64,000 bases of DNA from Azolla caroliniana (GCA_043228905.1 JBHGNT010000008.1:18042001-18106000), one strand, 5' to 3'; counted from the stretch's first letter, positions 37,136-49,291 are shown. Notes: a model not told the origin generated them from the letters alone. Made by a program: numbers and translations.

Positions 37136-40100
37136 ATGGCACCCACGACTCAGAATCTTCAAGATTCGCTTCAGGCACAAAACCCTAGGAGTAAGTTACT
37201 AAAACCGTTTCCAAAACGCAGCACAGACACAGAAGTTCATTATCGCTCCCCATCTCCATCGCTCTCAAGCTCAGAAACCCCGTCTCGCTCTCATCGCGCT
37301 AAACGCTCTTGCTCTCAAGCCCTCTTTCTCTCTCATAACCCCTCTGCTAGACTTCCCGTTCCTGCTGTTCCTCCTGTGGCTCGCCCTCGCCTCATCACTC
37401 TTCTTCACGCCTCCACACAATCGAACCCCGTCTCCATCTCCACCATGCCTCTTACCACTTCAACAGAAACCCACGCCTAGCTTTAGGAACGAGGAATGGG
37501 CGGTTACCTGAAGATCATCGATGCCCCCGCGCACCCAGATGCCCAAACTGTGGCTAAACGTATAAATCCCGAAGCCATCACCAACAACGTGCTTCGGGCT
37601 GTTTTGGACCTGCAACGGGGAGGGGACCATGAGGTCGACATACCCACGGCATCAAAGATGAAAGCGTACTTCGGTGAGTACTCAGCCTCAGGGAAGGCAT
37701 ATCGCACATATGGCGGTCACAACAGAGCTTTCGGGGAGATTGCTCATATATTAATGGAGTATGTGTTCGTGCATACGAACCCAACGAGCATGCCGCAGAA
37801 CAAGGCAGCCATCATCATTAGCGCGTATGAAGGAAACAGAATCGATTGGGGAATCATCACAGGCGAGGGATTCCGCGCCGCCTTAGCTTCATTTCAGTCC
37901 GGTAAGAAGATGTTGTCTATTCTTACCCACTTTTTGATGGTTTTGTACCCACCCTCTTCTCTTCCTTCCCCTCGCACACTCACGTCCCCACCACCACCAC
38001 GAAGGCAAAAAGAGAAATTCGTTGCCATCAGCCACGAAGCATGGGAGGAGCCCACATTGCCTCCACCTCCTGCCGTTGACCAAAACCCTGCATCTGCACC
38101 ACCACCAACAAAAAAGGGCAGTTTCCGAGACCTGCCAAGAATGGGAGGAGGAGGTAGCCGCGGAAGATAACACGGCCGATGATTTCACCATTCGACAACC
38201 AACGTCGCGCCCCTCGGTAACTTCCCCAGGGCCTAGCCCACGCCCCAACACACAGCAGGTTGCACCACCACGACCCCAGAAAAGGAAGCAGGCGGAGGAA
38301 ACGACACTACCGGCCCCGGAACCCCAAACACAGCCGAGCAAGAGAAGACGGCTTAACCGCGAGTCCTCGGAAGAACAGAAAGAGCCACAACAAGAACAAG
38401 CCTTAGTTGTCAGACAGAGCAACCTGGCCATCATCCCTGAGGAGGCATCGCTGAACTAGGGAAAGATCGAGCATGGGCAGACAACGCAGATCTCGGAGGA
38501 TGAAGTCCTCAGGTATAAGGACCTCCCCGCGGAGGCTTACGAATTTAGTGCGCTCCTAAGCCTCGGTACGACATTCGAGCTGGTCGACTTCCTCGCCAGA
38601 GCCCAAGTCGCGGCAGCCGCTCGAATGGCGGAGGAGCACGCCGAAACAACAATGATTCAACGCGCGCTAATAGGTGAAATTGAGCCCCAGGAGGACAGGG
38701 CTTTACAAAAAATTGGGAGAAAGAAGCAGGCAAAATAGGTCGCTCTCCTCATGGAGGTCCCCGAGTTGAACACGGCCCTTATCGAGGCATATCGGGACCT
38801 GGATCGCACTACGCGGGCAGCCAAAGACATGGCCCGAAAGATAAAAATAGCCCAAAAACAGGCTAAGATGACTACAAAATTATGGCACGCTACGAACCAG
38901 AAGTTGGCAGCCTGGGAGCAAAACCGGCCGGAACAACAACTCTTGAGCCTTCCGGTCACGACCACCGAGGCCCTCACAGTGCCTCCACGCATAACAATGA
39001 TGGATGAAAGCACCATCACCGACTCAATCCTGACGATGCAAGCCAGTACACAAACAGACTCGTTACAAATGGTCGATGCCTGCACAACAACCGAGGCGCC
39101 CATGCCCACCGAGATACCACCACCTCGTGCACCCAAGGAGGTGGCAACCCAGACAGAACCCCTGCTCCGGGATTACCGTGCGGAGCTTAAAGAAGAACAA
39201 CGGCGAACCGAGAGACACGAACAACGGCATCAAGAGGCGATGGCTTGCCTAAAAGAAGAAGCTTCGAAGCAGATGGCCGAGATGAGAGCCCAGGCCGACC
39301 AAAGGATACACGAGCAGAACGAAGCACTGGACCGGGTACAAGCGCAAGCCGCGGGCAAAGAAGCCGAACTCAATAGCAAGCTGGAGGAATACGCATTCAC
39401 AGTGGCAAAGAAAGAGAAGGAGGTCCTAGACCTACAGGCCGCGCTCGACAATGTGAAAGACTAGAACCATTGGCAGGAGGAAAGAAATCACCAACGGGAG
39501 GAGAGAATGATCACGGAGAATGCCGAGCTGCAGAGTCAGCGTACGACCCTTAAAGAAATGGCTGACGAGTTTTTCATCAAATGCAAGCTACTTTCGGAGC
39601 AAAAAGACGAATTATCGGATTCCTACTTCGCCCTACAAGAAGAGAGAATCGTCGAACGAGAACAAATCCGGGCCACATGTCAAAAAGAACGGGAGCAAGC
39701 CACCGAAGAACTCACCAAGCGTTACGAGCAGGCTCTCCAGCTCGTAACCGCGGATGCAAAGAACACTCAAGCCATCTATGAGCTAAGAGCACAGAAGATT
39801 CAGGCCGAGGTCGACGGCTTAAAACAGGAATTAGCAGCCATCCGAGCACAGCCCGACATGGATGAGACACACATCAGAATACTGATCGAGAAACAGCGCC
39901 AACACCTTACCAAAAAGGTCGAGGAAACATTAAGTCGCGCAGGAGACGAATGGGCAGCCCAAGCTACCGAATTGCATATTTTACGCGCCGACGCCGAGAA
40001 CCGACGGAAGGAGGGCCGCGGCTTCTACAAAATGGACGAAGCCAGCATACAAAACCTACGTGCAGATTTAACCGAGGATTACCAGTCCTTGGCAAAATCT

Positions 40101-40520
40101 CACACCGCGACAATCGAGCAAATAATGGAGGACTTCAATGACGGTCAGATGTTGTTTTGCCTGGAAGCAGAAGCCTTCGAACGAGAACGACTCGCAGCCA
40201 TCCCAACCATTCCTCCAACGGCCACAGAGCAGAAGGAAGAACCTTCCAGCAAGGAGATCATGGACACGGCACAGGAGGAACTTGCCTTGGCCAACAGACA
40301 TCCCATGGACGGCCACACGGTACCAAATCCTATCGAAGTAGAGGTCAGCGCCCACGAACCCACACCCCCACCAGAAGAATCGGCCGCACCTGAGGCGGAC
40401 GCCCGAGAAGATATGACACCCCCGGACCAAACTCAACCCCCCGCACCGACAGTCCAACCAGACCACCCTGCCACCACCCTGGACCCCGAAAACATCCTCG
40501 ACATCTTAAAAGAGGAATGA
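37136..40520 (+). pseudogene. Extra gypsy 3' coding region: globular domain plus long coiled coil
   Basis: About 1,100 codons between integrase and the 3' LTR, the place of env or additional ORFs in other plant gypsy elements. Frame one: Ser/Pro-rich head (37136-37480), TAG stops at 37478 and 37484, then from 37496 a globular segment (YLKIIDAPAHPDAQTV, MEYVFVHTNP, NKAAIIISAYEGNRIDWGII) and a Pro-rich linker. A frameshift near 38140 leads to frame three: basic clusters RPQKRKQ and SKRRRLNRE (NLS-like), Ala/Glu helices, then heptad-rich coiled coil (38751-39464 and 39507-40150) and an acidic Pro-rich tail to TGA 40518. TAG stops at 38457, 38736 and 39462. No signal peptide or clear transmembrane segment of an envelope protein was seen. 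The NKAAIIISAYEGNRIDWG block loosely resembles the domain annotated 'putative plant transposon protein'; that match is from memory. Confidence 0.7.
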
Positions 40521-40618
40521 AACAAGGATCATGCCTAAAAGGCAATTTTTGTAATATTGTTAGTAATTTGTAAGTTATGGGTCCGACGGACAAGGTCCTG
40601 TCCCACAGGCGTGCCAGG

Positions 40619-41074
40619 TGTTGTCCAGAGGACAGAAATGTAAAATGAGGGAATTAGCAAACGCCGAGTCCGAGTATCACGGGCCACCGACGGCTCGGCT
40701 ATGTATTAAGGGAAAAGTTATTTAAACGAGGACCAGTACCTCAGAGAAAGAGAGAAGAAAAATATAGGCGGAAGCACTAGCTTAGTTCCTCGTAACTAGA
40801 TAAACTTGTAAGGTCACCGGCCATAGGCCATGTTCTGTAATCTTTTCTGTCATAGTAATATATCTGATTTGTGCCCAATTTGCTCCATGAGTCTGTGCTT
40901 TGATCCATACCTATGAGTTCAACGCTGCCCACGCCTATCAAGACCTCGCTAGTGTTTTCTCTCTGAGCCCTGTCTCTCTCTCGACGCCTCTATTACGAGC
41001 CTTCACGTACCACGCCCTTGAATACCAATAGTCGCAGATCTATCGAAGGTGTTCACCCAAAGGAACGGGTAACA
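40619..41074 (+). repeat. 3' LTR of the gypsy element
   Basis: 456 bp, same length as the 5' LTR, about 96% identical by my count, followed at once by the AAACA duplication and the interrupted LINE-A frame. Confidence 0.95.
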
Positions 41075-41079
41075 AAACA

Positions 41080-43130
41080 CATCCGGCGTGGCACCCACAC
41101 CCCGCTTTCAAGTGGATCAATCAAGGAGCGAGCACCAAATATTTGGGCTTCCAAATTGGTTTCAACATACCGCCGGAGACTATGATTGCACTCGTTATCC
41201 TTTCCATTCGACAAAAGTTGATACATTGGAGCTCTAAAAAATTGTCGCTAGCAGGTCGCATCATAGTGGCAAATCAGGTACTCCTCGCAACAACATGGTA
41301 CAGTCTATCATGCTCGACAATCTCCAAGGAAAGTATACATCAGATTCAATGACTGGTTCGCAACTACATTTGGTCTGGTAAGGAAGACCTTGTAGCTCGC
41401 GCCAAGGTGGCGTGGCCTATACTCACAACGCCTAAGTCGAGAGGGGGATTGGGTCTTATTGATCCCCTTTCACAATCGAAGGCCTTACTTGCCAAATTTG
41501 TGGTGTGAGGACTCCAACCAGGAAATGATTGTTGGAAAATGCTACTGAGGTTACGTTTCTCTTACTTTACGCCACAAAAAGGGGTCAATTGGGCCCCCCA
41601 AACGGGATGGATCCTAAACATGGATCTCAAACCTAGTTTCTCCCGCCATTTGGAGGACAGATTCAGTGCATCCATGTGGAAGGCATGGTGTGACATTCGT
41701 CGAGGGCTCTAGTGTGATCAACCGAGATCCGAACCTGCCTGGCTCAGTCAATGTATCCTATGGAACCCATGCCTCAAGGATGAATCTAATAAACTACTGG
41801 GATCACGTAAGGGGTTGTCATGGGGATACATTGCAGAAGGTCCAGGCAAAAGTATAGAATGTTGGCGACGGTTTATGTCAATGCCACTACAAGATCAAGC
41901 GAACATACTCCATGGAATCAAGGGCGGATGGACTATGAGATCGGAAATCATTAACGCGCTACTGATTAGGGAATCTTCTACTCAAAGGACGACAATGGAG
42001 AAATGGATAGGCCACGAGGAGGGTTCTCTGATCTCGAGAGGTAGGGGATCACCAGACAGACGCGAAGGCCCTGAATTGCGAGACACTGAGACACCCACAC
42101 AGAATAACGCCATTCGAGTACTCGCGTACACCGGTCATAAATGGATTGTAGATCCTGATCCGATTAAAGTACAACCCGATTGGCATATATGTACTCATGA
42201 AAACACATGGCTACGTAAGGTCAGTTGGGACCCTTTGCAATGGACATGGCGTGATCCCTATGCGAGGCAAGGAAGTAAACCCATCCCTTTCTTCCAATTC
42301 ACAACTAGATTGGGTCGCCACATTCTAGCTGCTCAAGCCGCCTGAGAACCGGCTGCTGCAAAGGTCTGGCACTCATTTCAAGTTCCCTTCGCAATAATCA
42401 CCAAGTTTTGGCAGAAAATCTGGAAGTAACAACACGCGAGGCGAATTACCACTTTCCAATGGCTGTTAATACATAAGTCCCTACCGGTGGGAGCATGGCA
42501 ACGTGGGAACCTTAGCTCTCCTAATTGTGTAGAGTGCCCACATGCAGTAGAATCCATACGACACGCTCTATGGGACTGCCCAACGTCCCATAGAATATGG
42601 CGGGGGGTTGGCCGTTTGTTGCAATTATGCCAAGTGCAAGGTTCAATCAAGTGGGGAAATATATGTTGGCTATCATGGCAGGCTGCAATTGGCCGTTACA
42701 AGCATCAGGAGGAGGGGATGACTTTGGTGATAAAAGCACAAGAGGTCCTTTTCTCCGCCAGCGGCAATGTCCACTCTATTCCTCTTAATGACAAATCTCA
42801 AGAGGTGTTGGAATTGGTCAACCCAATAACCCTTTGGATTCTCTAGAAACAACGATGTAGGCAAGTCTTCTCCAACCAAACCGCCCATCCAACAAGGTTA
42901 CTGCAAGAGATATGGAGTGAAACTGTAGCCACTCTGAAGAGCCAATATGATGACCTTAAAGGTGGCTCCGAGGGAGTTGAAAGACAACGCATAGCCTTCA
43001 TCCAATAATGGTCGTCCTCTCCCTTTCTTGAGTCAGTGGACTTCCACATTAGATGGAACTATCGCGTCCCTTTAGGGATTTGTACATAATCGTCTCATTT
43101 GTAAAATTTTATAACTAATGGAAGGAGTTT
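41080..43130 (+). pseudogene. LINE-A ORF2, 3' part: RT thumb and C-terminal domain
   Basis: Continues LINE-A ORF2 to the right of the gypsy element in one frame with several stops (for example 41350, 41506 and 41709). Conserved blocks: TKYLGFQIGFN, WSSKKLSLAGRIIVANQVLL (thumb), NYIWSG, KAKVAWP-like, PKSRGGLGLIDP. The C-terminal zf-RVT-type domain reads FQWLLIHKSLPVGAW..CVECPHAVESIRHALWDCP (CxxC...H....C). The coding part ends near 43090, followed by a short 3' UTR and the A-rich tail. Confidence 0.85.
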
Positions 43131-43494
43131 TTTTTGGAAAAAAAAAAACTTGATTCTTCTTTTATAAAAGACACTCTTATTTTGTAATAAAAGAGAGAGA
43201 GAGAAGATGAAAAAGATTACGAAAAATAGAGAGATCAAATAAGACGACGCCTTATAGAATAACTTTATTTTGTTTACAATGCATCAACCATGTGATCAAT
43301 GACTTAAATCTTTTGAATTATTGTTGTGATAAAAAAATTTTGCTTTTCTTCAATCTTCATTATGATTCATGAAACAAGTATCAATTTCTCGACACATTAT
43401 TTCACATTACTTAAATCATTTTGAATTTTAGATTACCTAGACTAGGGAGTGCTCGAGATGTAATGCTCTTGTTTCATAAAATGAAATGGGTATA

Positions 43495-45162
43495 TTAGGG
43501 TGTTTGCTCATCGTCGGGAAATGCCTTTCTAATGAACTCTTGAAACCTTTTAGAATAAAAATGTGGTTCCACAACAGATATTGATATCGAGTCAAATTTT
43601 ATTGATTTATATGCATGTTCTAGTCTCTTTGATGCGTTATACTCTTGTAAAATGTCGATGATGCCTAAGCATAGGGCCACATCATATACGTCGCATATGC
43701 ATTGATCGGCTTCCGTGGCAATTTTGTCTTCTCTTGTTCGACGATACGCTCTTGCTGGCATGTTCACTCCTAGCTGGATTCGTACTCTGACAAGTAAATC
43801 AATCACGCACAACAGTTTCAGAAGAATCTCGAGGTTTTACTGACAAAACAATTGCGGCAACAAAGGAGTTGGGATGAAAAACCGAGGCATTGATGGCATG
43901 TGAAAACTTACATACATACATGATACATATATGCTTCTAGCAATCATAGACAATTTAGGATAGGTTCGTGAGGTTACTTCAATCATTGAAGTGTTGTTTC
44001 AAGGTTTAAATATGTAACAAGATAACAAAAACTAATCCCCTAAATACCCCATCATTATATCGAATTGAAAATATGTAGAGTCATTTCACAAGGTAGTAAA
44101 AATGATTTAAACCTAGCACCAAAACTAATCCCCAAAATACCCCTTCATTATATACCGAATTGAAAATATTGTAAACATAACACGAAAGCTAATCCCCTAA
44201 ATACCCCTCAATTATATAGTATTGAAAATATTTTAAACATACCACCAAAACTAATCCCCTAAATACCCCATCAATTATACGGTATTGAAAAATATTTAAA
44301 CATAGAGCAAAGATTAAATCAGATATTAATTAGCCCCAAAAAAACTACTCCTCAATTATAGCAGTGAAAAATATCTGACATTAGAACAAAAAATTGAATT
44401 AGATAGTAATTAGCAATAAATAAAAACAAGTAGGAGTAAAAAACCCCCCAAAAAATAACTTGTAAAACCATAAGAATATATAAACAAATAACAATCCCCA
44501 AGGGTTCGGTTCGGTTCGGTTCAGTTCAAGAGTGTCCAAACCGAACCGTTTAAAAATCTTGAAACCTGAACCCCGAACTGAACCGAACCGAACCGAACCA
44601 TGAAACCGTTAAGCCAAAACCGTAAAAACCAAACTGTTTGGTCAAATCTAAACTGTTAAACCATTAAACCACTAAAGTCGCGGTTTTGTGGTTCGGTTTC
44701 GGTTTTCAACTAAAGTCAAAATTAAAATTTTAAAGATTTTTCCTAGATGTGAGAATTAGGCTTAAAAAATTTTAAAAAGTTTTTTTTTTTTTAAATAAAA
44801 AATAAAAAATGAAACCATCAAACCGTTTAAAATGCAGTTTCAAACCATTAAAACCGAACCGTTGCTAATTGTTAAAAACAAACCCAGGAAAAACAGAAAA
44901 CTAACTGTATAATAAAATGTCAAGATTTTGAACAACATGGTGCAAGCCCTAAGCTATAACCCTAAAACCACAACCATGAAAACCCTAAAATAATGAACCA
45001 AACCCTAAATTCCTGAACAAATCATAAGCCCTACCTGTTTAGGTGCTAAGAAAATGAGTGAATTTTTAAAATAAGGCTAAACAAAATAAAAGATTGACTG
45101 AAGCAGATTAATAATGAGAAATGGTTTGATTCTACCTCGCACTTCCTGCAATTAGATCGACA

Positions 45163-45193
<31 letters not shown>

Positions 45194-48100
45194 CTTCTTC
45201 TTCTTCTTCTTCGGCTTCTTCTTCTTCTTCGTCTCCTGCTGTTGATGAGTTATAGCTTCTCCTCACACTTAGACCATTCCCTCTGCTGTGCAGGCTATGG
45301 CTTCCTTCTCCTCCGATTCCTCTTCCTATCGCACATCTCTCACGCGCAACCAACACTAGACCTTCTCTGTAAGTCTCTGCACATTGTCATTTTTTGTCTT
45401 CCTTTCTCATCAATTACTTCATCAAATTTACACATTCTTCTTTATTCAAATCACAATGCATATATTCTTTGTTTCAGTAGGTAGAAAAAAATAAAAATAA
45501 AAAGATTTCAAACTATTGGATTCTTTACCATCACGATCATTCATTTCCTTCACTATGCACTCTTTTCCTTCATTGCTTATGTATCTGTTTGTGTGTTGCT
45601 GTGGTGGGGCTCTGAAATGAATGCCTAACAGGAGGCTGTAGTCCATGATCTGTTCACTTTCCAAGAATTTGCAATCTTCTTCAATTTGCCTGCCCACCCA
45701 CGAGTAATGATGATATAACCCATATGAAAATCAATTCAGCCAATCCACCTTAATGATACTCTAATTATGTGGCAATTGTTGTGCTAATGCAGCATATTCA
45801 TATGATTAATGCTAATCAACGTAACGCATTATGTTAGCATGTTAGATTAACACATCACATTAACACGTTAGATTAACTCATATGTATTTTAAAAGACTAA
45901 TCTGTTAATGGCCTTATTTTAACGTAGAGCAATGTAAGGATTTCCAGTGAAGCCTGTATTTCTGTCATGCTTCGGATCCTAAAATTGTTTGGAAGGAACT
46001 CTACTGTTGTATAAGCTCATCTCCATTAGTTGGATATGGCCTGGAAGTTAGATTTAAGCTTCCAGAATAGGATTAACTAATGTTAAACCTTCCATATCTG
46101 GAGACAATCTTCCAGAAAAGGATTAACTACTGTTAAAGCTTCCATATCTGGAGACCATGTACATATATTGTATATCATGAACTATCATGAGGACTTGGAA
46201 CAAATTCACAAAATATAGAAACAGAAATTCTGAGGAGGGGAAAAATGTCGATGACAAATCAGGTAACTAACGAAACCATCGAGAAGATCTTGATGATTGC
46301 TCTTATCAACAATACACTCTCGTTAGTCAGAAAAATTGGGAATCGTTGATGATTGCTCTTGATGATTGCTCTTACGAATCTATGTTAGGGCAAAATCAGA
46401 AGGATTGAGAAGAGGAGAACGTTGGTTAGGGTTTTTACTTGAGAAGGCAACGACGCCACGATGGCTCCATGTGGAACGTGAAGTCCAAATCAAGGTCTTT
46501 AAGTATGGTGGTCTCGTCAATCTCCAGCTTGTTTGCTGAGCGACCAAGTGACGAACCTTTAAGGTCATATCTACGATGAATCCTCAGTTGCGAACAAAAG
46601 ACGTTCCCCATCACTACAAATCTAACCTTCAAAAACCAAGAAACAGAAACAGAAACAGAAGCAGAAGTGTTTTAATCCAAACTGATAATTATATATTCGG
46701 ACATAGAAGAAGTATTAGGGTTCACCAAGCATGATTAATGAGCATATCATGGATTATGTAGCATCTAAATCAGATGCAAACAGACAAAGGATCTGTCTTC
46801 CTTACTTAATTCTCTGACGGAAGATGTTTATCTAGCTACCCTAAACCCTAAACCATAAATCCCGAAACCCTAAATCCATATCGAGAAAATGAGGCCTCTA
46901 CTACCTTGTGCCCCCCGTCGAGCTTGATGCAATGGAGACCGAAGAACTTAGTGATTAACGTGTTTTCATACTTGCAAACATGATTGTAGTACTTCGGCAG
47001 CATCTTCAATAGGACCTGTGTGTAGCACAGCATAATTGATATAAATGATACAGAATTAAGGATATTGATGCAGTTTTCTTCCATTAATTTCTAACCCTGT
47101 AAGCTGCACCTTCATCTCTTGCTTTCTTAAAGTCTTGATCAAGAACCGCTCGTCGTGGGAGAGATAAAAGACGCTCCCGCTTTTCCCTGGAGATGAAAGC
47201 TCTCGCAGACCATCGTTTCCACATATGGACATGAGGTAATCCGCTTCCTCAATCTTGAACATTTCTCGAAGCATCCTGCGAATGAATAGATCGATGAGAC
47301 AGAGTCCATTATCTCGGGCTTAGATTGGGAGGCATTTCATGCGTCTCAAACCGAAACAGAATGACTGATTTTTTTTCTCTCTCATGAATCCAAGGAATAT
47401 TGAAAGAAATAAAGCCAAACTTCTGCAGTCGACAGGAGAAATGATTCCATGGTAAAGATTGAGAGAGAGAGAGAGTACCCGAAAACTGAAGGGCAATAAT
47501 CTTTCCATTTGAAGTTCACAGATTGATGAGATGGCGCGAGCTTAGAGCCTTCCCTTGGAAATTTCATCCATGTTTGAGTTTCTTTTGCAAAATCATCATG
47601 GTCGAGGTCACGCTCGATGTGCCTGAATTTACCGACTGTGTACCTTCAATAAACACACCACATGCAGTATGTCAGAAAACAGAAATCATCTCTTCTCTGT
47701 TATTATTGCGCTGAAATCAGGATGATTTATAAGTTAATTAAGTGATAAGCACTGCAAAAATTTCCTCCATTCTTAGCATTTAGAATCCTACTCTAGATTT
47801 TTTTTTTGTTTCATTCGAGTCTCTGGATCATGAAAAGTATGTACCATCAGTGATCTTGAAAGAATCTTCAAAAGACTGCCACTTTCCATGGCAGATGCAG
47901 TAACTAACTTGCGCGTCACGTCATGTCAGGTCATGTCACTTCAACAAAAGATCAAAGGACTCTTCTAAGTTGCAGAGAAACAATGGAACCTAAGAGATCA
48001 TTAATATGTACCTGATACCAAGCTGCAAATCTCGCATTAGATCGTAACTCCTGTGTCCTTTGATGATTTTCCCCCCTGATCTTTTCAATCCATAGAACTG

Positions 48101-49249
48101 CGATTTTCCTGCCTTCGCGATCTCGTTAATGAGCACTCCCTGAGCATACTCCCTGTCCACAACACACAGAGTCTCCTTCCTTTCCGAGCTCGCGAATAGA
48201 TCATTTCCATCCTTCTCTGTCAGATCGTCCACATTCAGCGATTTCGTCACAAGTTTTGACAGAGATGATGACTTCCTCAGGAAGCGCGAAGAGCTGTGGG
48301 AGATGATCATCACCTCCTTCTGCGTCTCCTGCACAAATGGGAGAAACTTCCGGACACCGAAAGCCGAGTGCCAGCGCAGAGAAGAAGAATGCTTCGATCT
48401 GGTGGGAGAAGCAGTACATGGATTCTCTTTGTAATGGACCAGCCATGGCTCCATGCCAGGAGGAAAGAATGTTCCTTTGCCATCTTTGAGACCTCTGCTC
48501 CATGTCCCTATATAGGTACCACTGCTAAGCCACATGTATACACCATAGCCATGCTCTTCACCATGGGCCCAATCACCATCAAAGCTATCGCCATTGTTCC
48601 ATGTCAGTTTCCCCCTTCCGCTCATGGCATTGCCCTTCCAAGCTCCATTGTAGAAGTTCCCATTAGCCCATGTATATGTGCCCAATCCTTCCTTCTTCCC
48701 TCTGTACCATGAGCCTCTGTATACATCTCCATTACTGTAGTGCTGTTGACCAAATCCATGTCTGAGATTCATGATCCAGTTCCCCTCATAAGCATACCCA
48801 TTTGAACCTGTGTATGCTCCCTCTCCATGTAAGCATCTGTTCAAGAAAGTGCCTTCATATGTAGCATCATTGGGCCATGTGAACTTCCCCTTCCCAGAAT
48901 TTGTGGATATGTTCATTTCACCTTCAAATGTGACACCATCAGACCACATATAAACCCATGTATCATTGGGGCCTCTCTCTCTCCAGCATCTCAGTTCTTC
49001 TGGTCTGCCCTCTTTTGATGCTGCTTTGATTCTGTCTTGCTTGGATTCGAAGAGAAGCCGGCTGTAAAGCGAATTCAAATTATAACCACCGATTCGAAAA
49101 GCTTCATCAAGTGGAATCTGCGGAATTCTCGAGTTTCTTGTGAGGCATAGCTCATTGGATGGATAAATTTGATCATATCTTCCAGCTTGGACAGAGGTAT
49201 GGAGATTCTCTTCTTTCTCAGGATCGCTGTCGACCAGAATGGTAGACAT
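43495..49249 (-). CDS. PIP5K: MORN-repeat phosphatidylinositol-4-phosphate 5-kinase (type I, subfamily B)
   Basis: Phosphorylates PtdIns4P to PtdIns(4,5)P2 at the plasma membrane. Proposed exons, in transcription order: 49249-48012, 47643-47479, 47275-47110, 47015-46905, 46626-46439, 45689-45529, 45376-45136 and 43786-43495; GT-AG borders and phases agree, product about 853 residues. N-terminus: about eight MORN repeats (residues ~92-280; e.g. [32 protein letters not shown]), the plant-specific regulatory module. Kinase: [21 protein letters not shown] with Lys in [64 protein letters not shown] (catalytic IID and activation loop) and [18 protein letters not shown]. Exon 7 has an unusual ~17-residue Glu-rich run where relatives have a short GDEEVDLL segment. 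VFGMLREMF has Gly where Arg is common. Confidence 0.93.
44025..44310 (+). repeat. Four tandem ~62-90-bp units in the last PIP5K intron
   Basis: Four copies, at about 44028, 44120, 44182 and 44246, share ACTAATCCCCTAAATACCCC followed by TATTGAAAATAT. They lie in the 1.35-kb intron between PIP5K exons 7 and 8. Confidence 0.85.
44490..44900 (+). repeat. GGTTC/GAACC inverted simple repeat in the PIP5K intron
   Basis: GGTTCGGTTCGGTTC near 44505-44520 faces AACCGAACCGAACCGAACC near 44580-44600, so transcripts could form a hairpin. More CGGTTT and AAACCG motifs follow to about 44860. Such arms are common in plant AT-rich intergenic repeats; I cannot assign a family. Confidence 0.75.
45164..45231 (+). 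repeat. TTC microsatellite inside PIP5K exon 7
   Basis: About 20 TTC units with a few interruptions. Read on the coding (minus) strand as GAA, they encode the Glu-rich run of PIP5K. The length keeps the frame. Confidence 0.95.
46059..46156 (+). repeat. Tandem duplication, 50-bp unit, PIP5K intron 5
   Basis: Two copies from 46059 and 46109, sharing CTTCCAGAA-AGGATTAACTA and CTTCCATATCTGGAGAC with a few differences. Confidence 0.85.
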
Positions 49250-49255
49250 ACAGAT

Positions 49256-49291
<36 letters not shown>

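Larger units (their letters stand above)
22823..41074 (+). mobile_element. Ty3/gypsy LTR retrotransposon with an extra 3' coding region, itself split
   Basis: Bounded by 456-bp LTRs starting TGTTGTCC and ending GTAACA, flanked by the perfect 5-bp duplication AAACA (22818-22822 and 41075-41079). Without the copia insertion it is about 10.0 kb. Order: 5' LTR, gag with CCHC knuckles, aspartic protease, (copia insertion), RT, RNase H, integrase, extra coding region, 3' LTR. The order RT-RH-INT puts it in gypsy/Metaviridae; no chromodomain was seen. The LTRs differ at about 17 of 456 positions by my count, nearly all transitions. A primer-binding-site candidate, TTTGGCACGCCCGGTT, lies at 23283-23298; I could not identify a clear polypurine tract before the 3' LTR. 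Confidence 0.95.
18866..43158 (+). mobile_element. LINE-A: full-length L1-type LINE, split by nested insertions
   Basis: The 10-bp target-site duplication CTTGATTCTT lies at 18866-18875 and 43149-43158. The downstream copy follows an A-rich tail at about 43130-43148. Removing the gypsy element (22823-41074 plus one AAACA copy) leaves about 6.0 kb, the normal size of a plant L1 LINE with ORF1, APE endonuclease, reverse transcriptase and a CxxC...HxxxxC C-terminal domain. The element is old: ORF1 and ORF2 carry frameshifts, a deletion and many stops. Confidence 0.88.

Noticed and set aside
37889-38434. Cys/Ser-rich minus-strand frame in the gypsy extra region
   Set aside because: Shadow of the Pro-rich coding strand; composition explained by complement of CCA/CCT codons.
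22823-41074. CRISPR-like interpretation of the short repeats in the nest
   Set aside because: Repeats are LTRs and LTR-internal arrays without unique spacers; this is plant nuclear DNA.
46838-46876. Interstitial telomere-like AAACCCT repeats
   Set aside because: Only a few degenerate units in a PIP5K intron; too short to indicate a former chromosome end.
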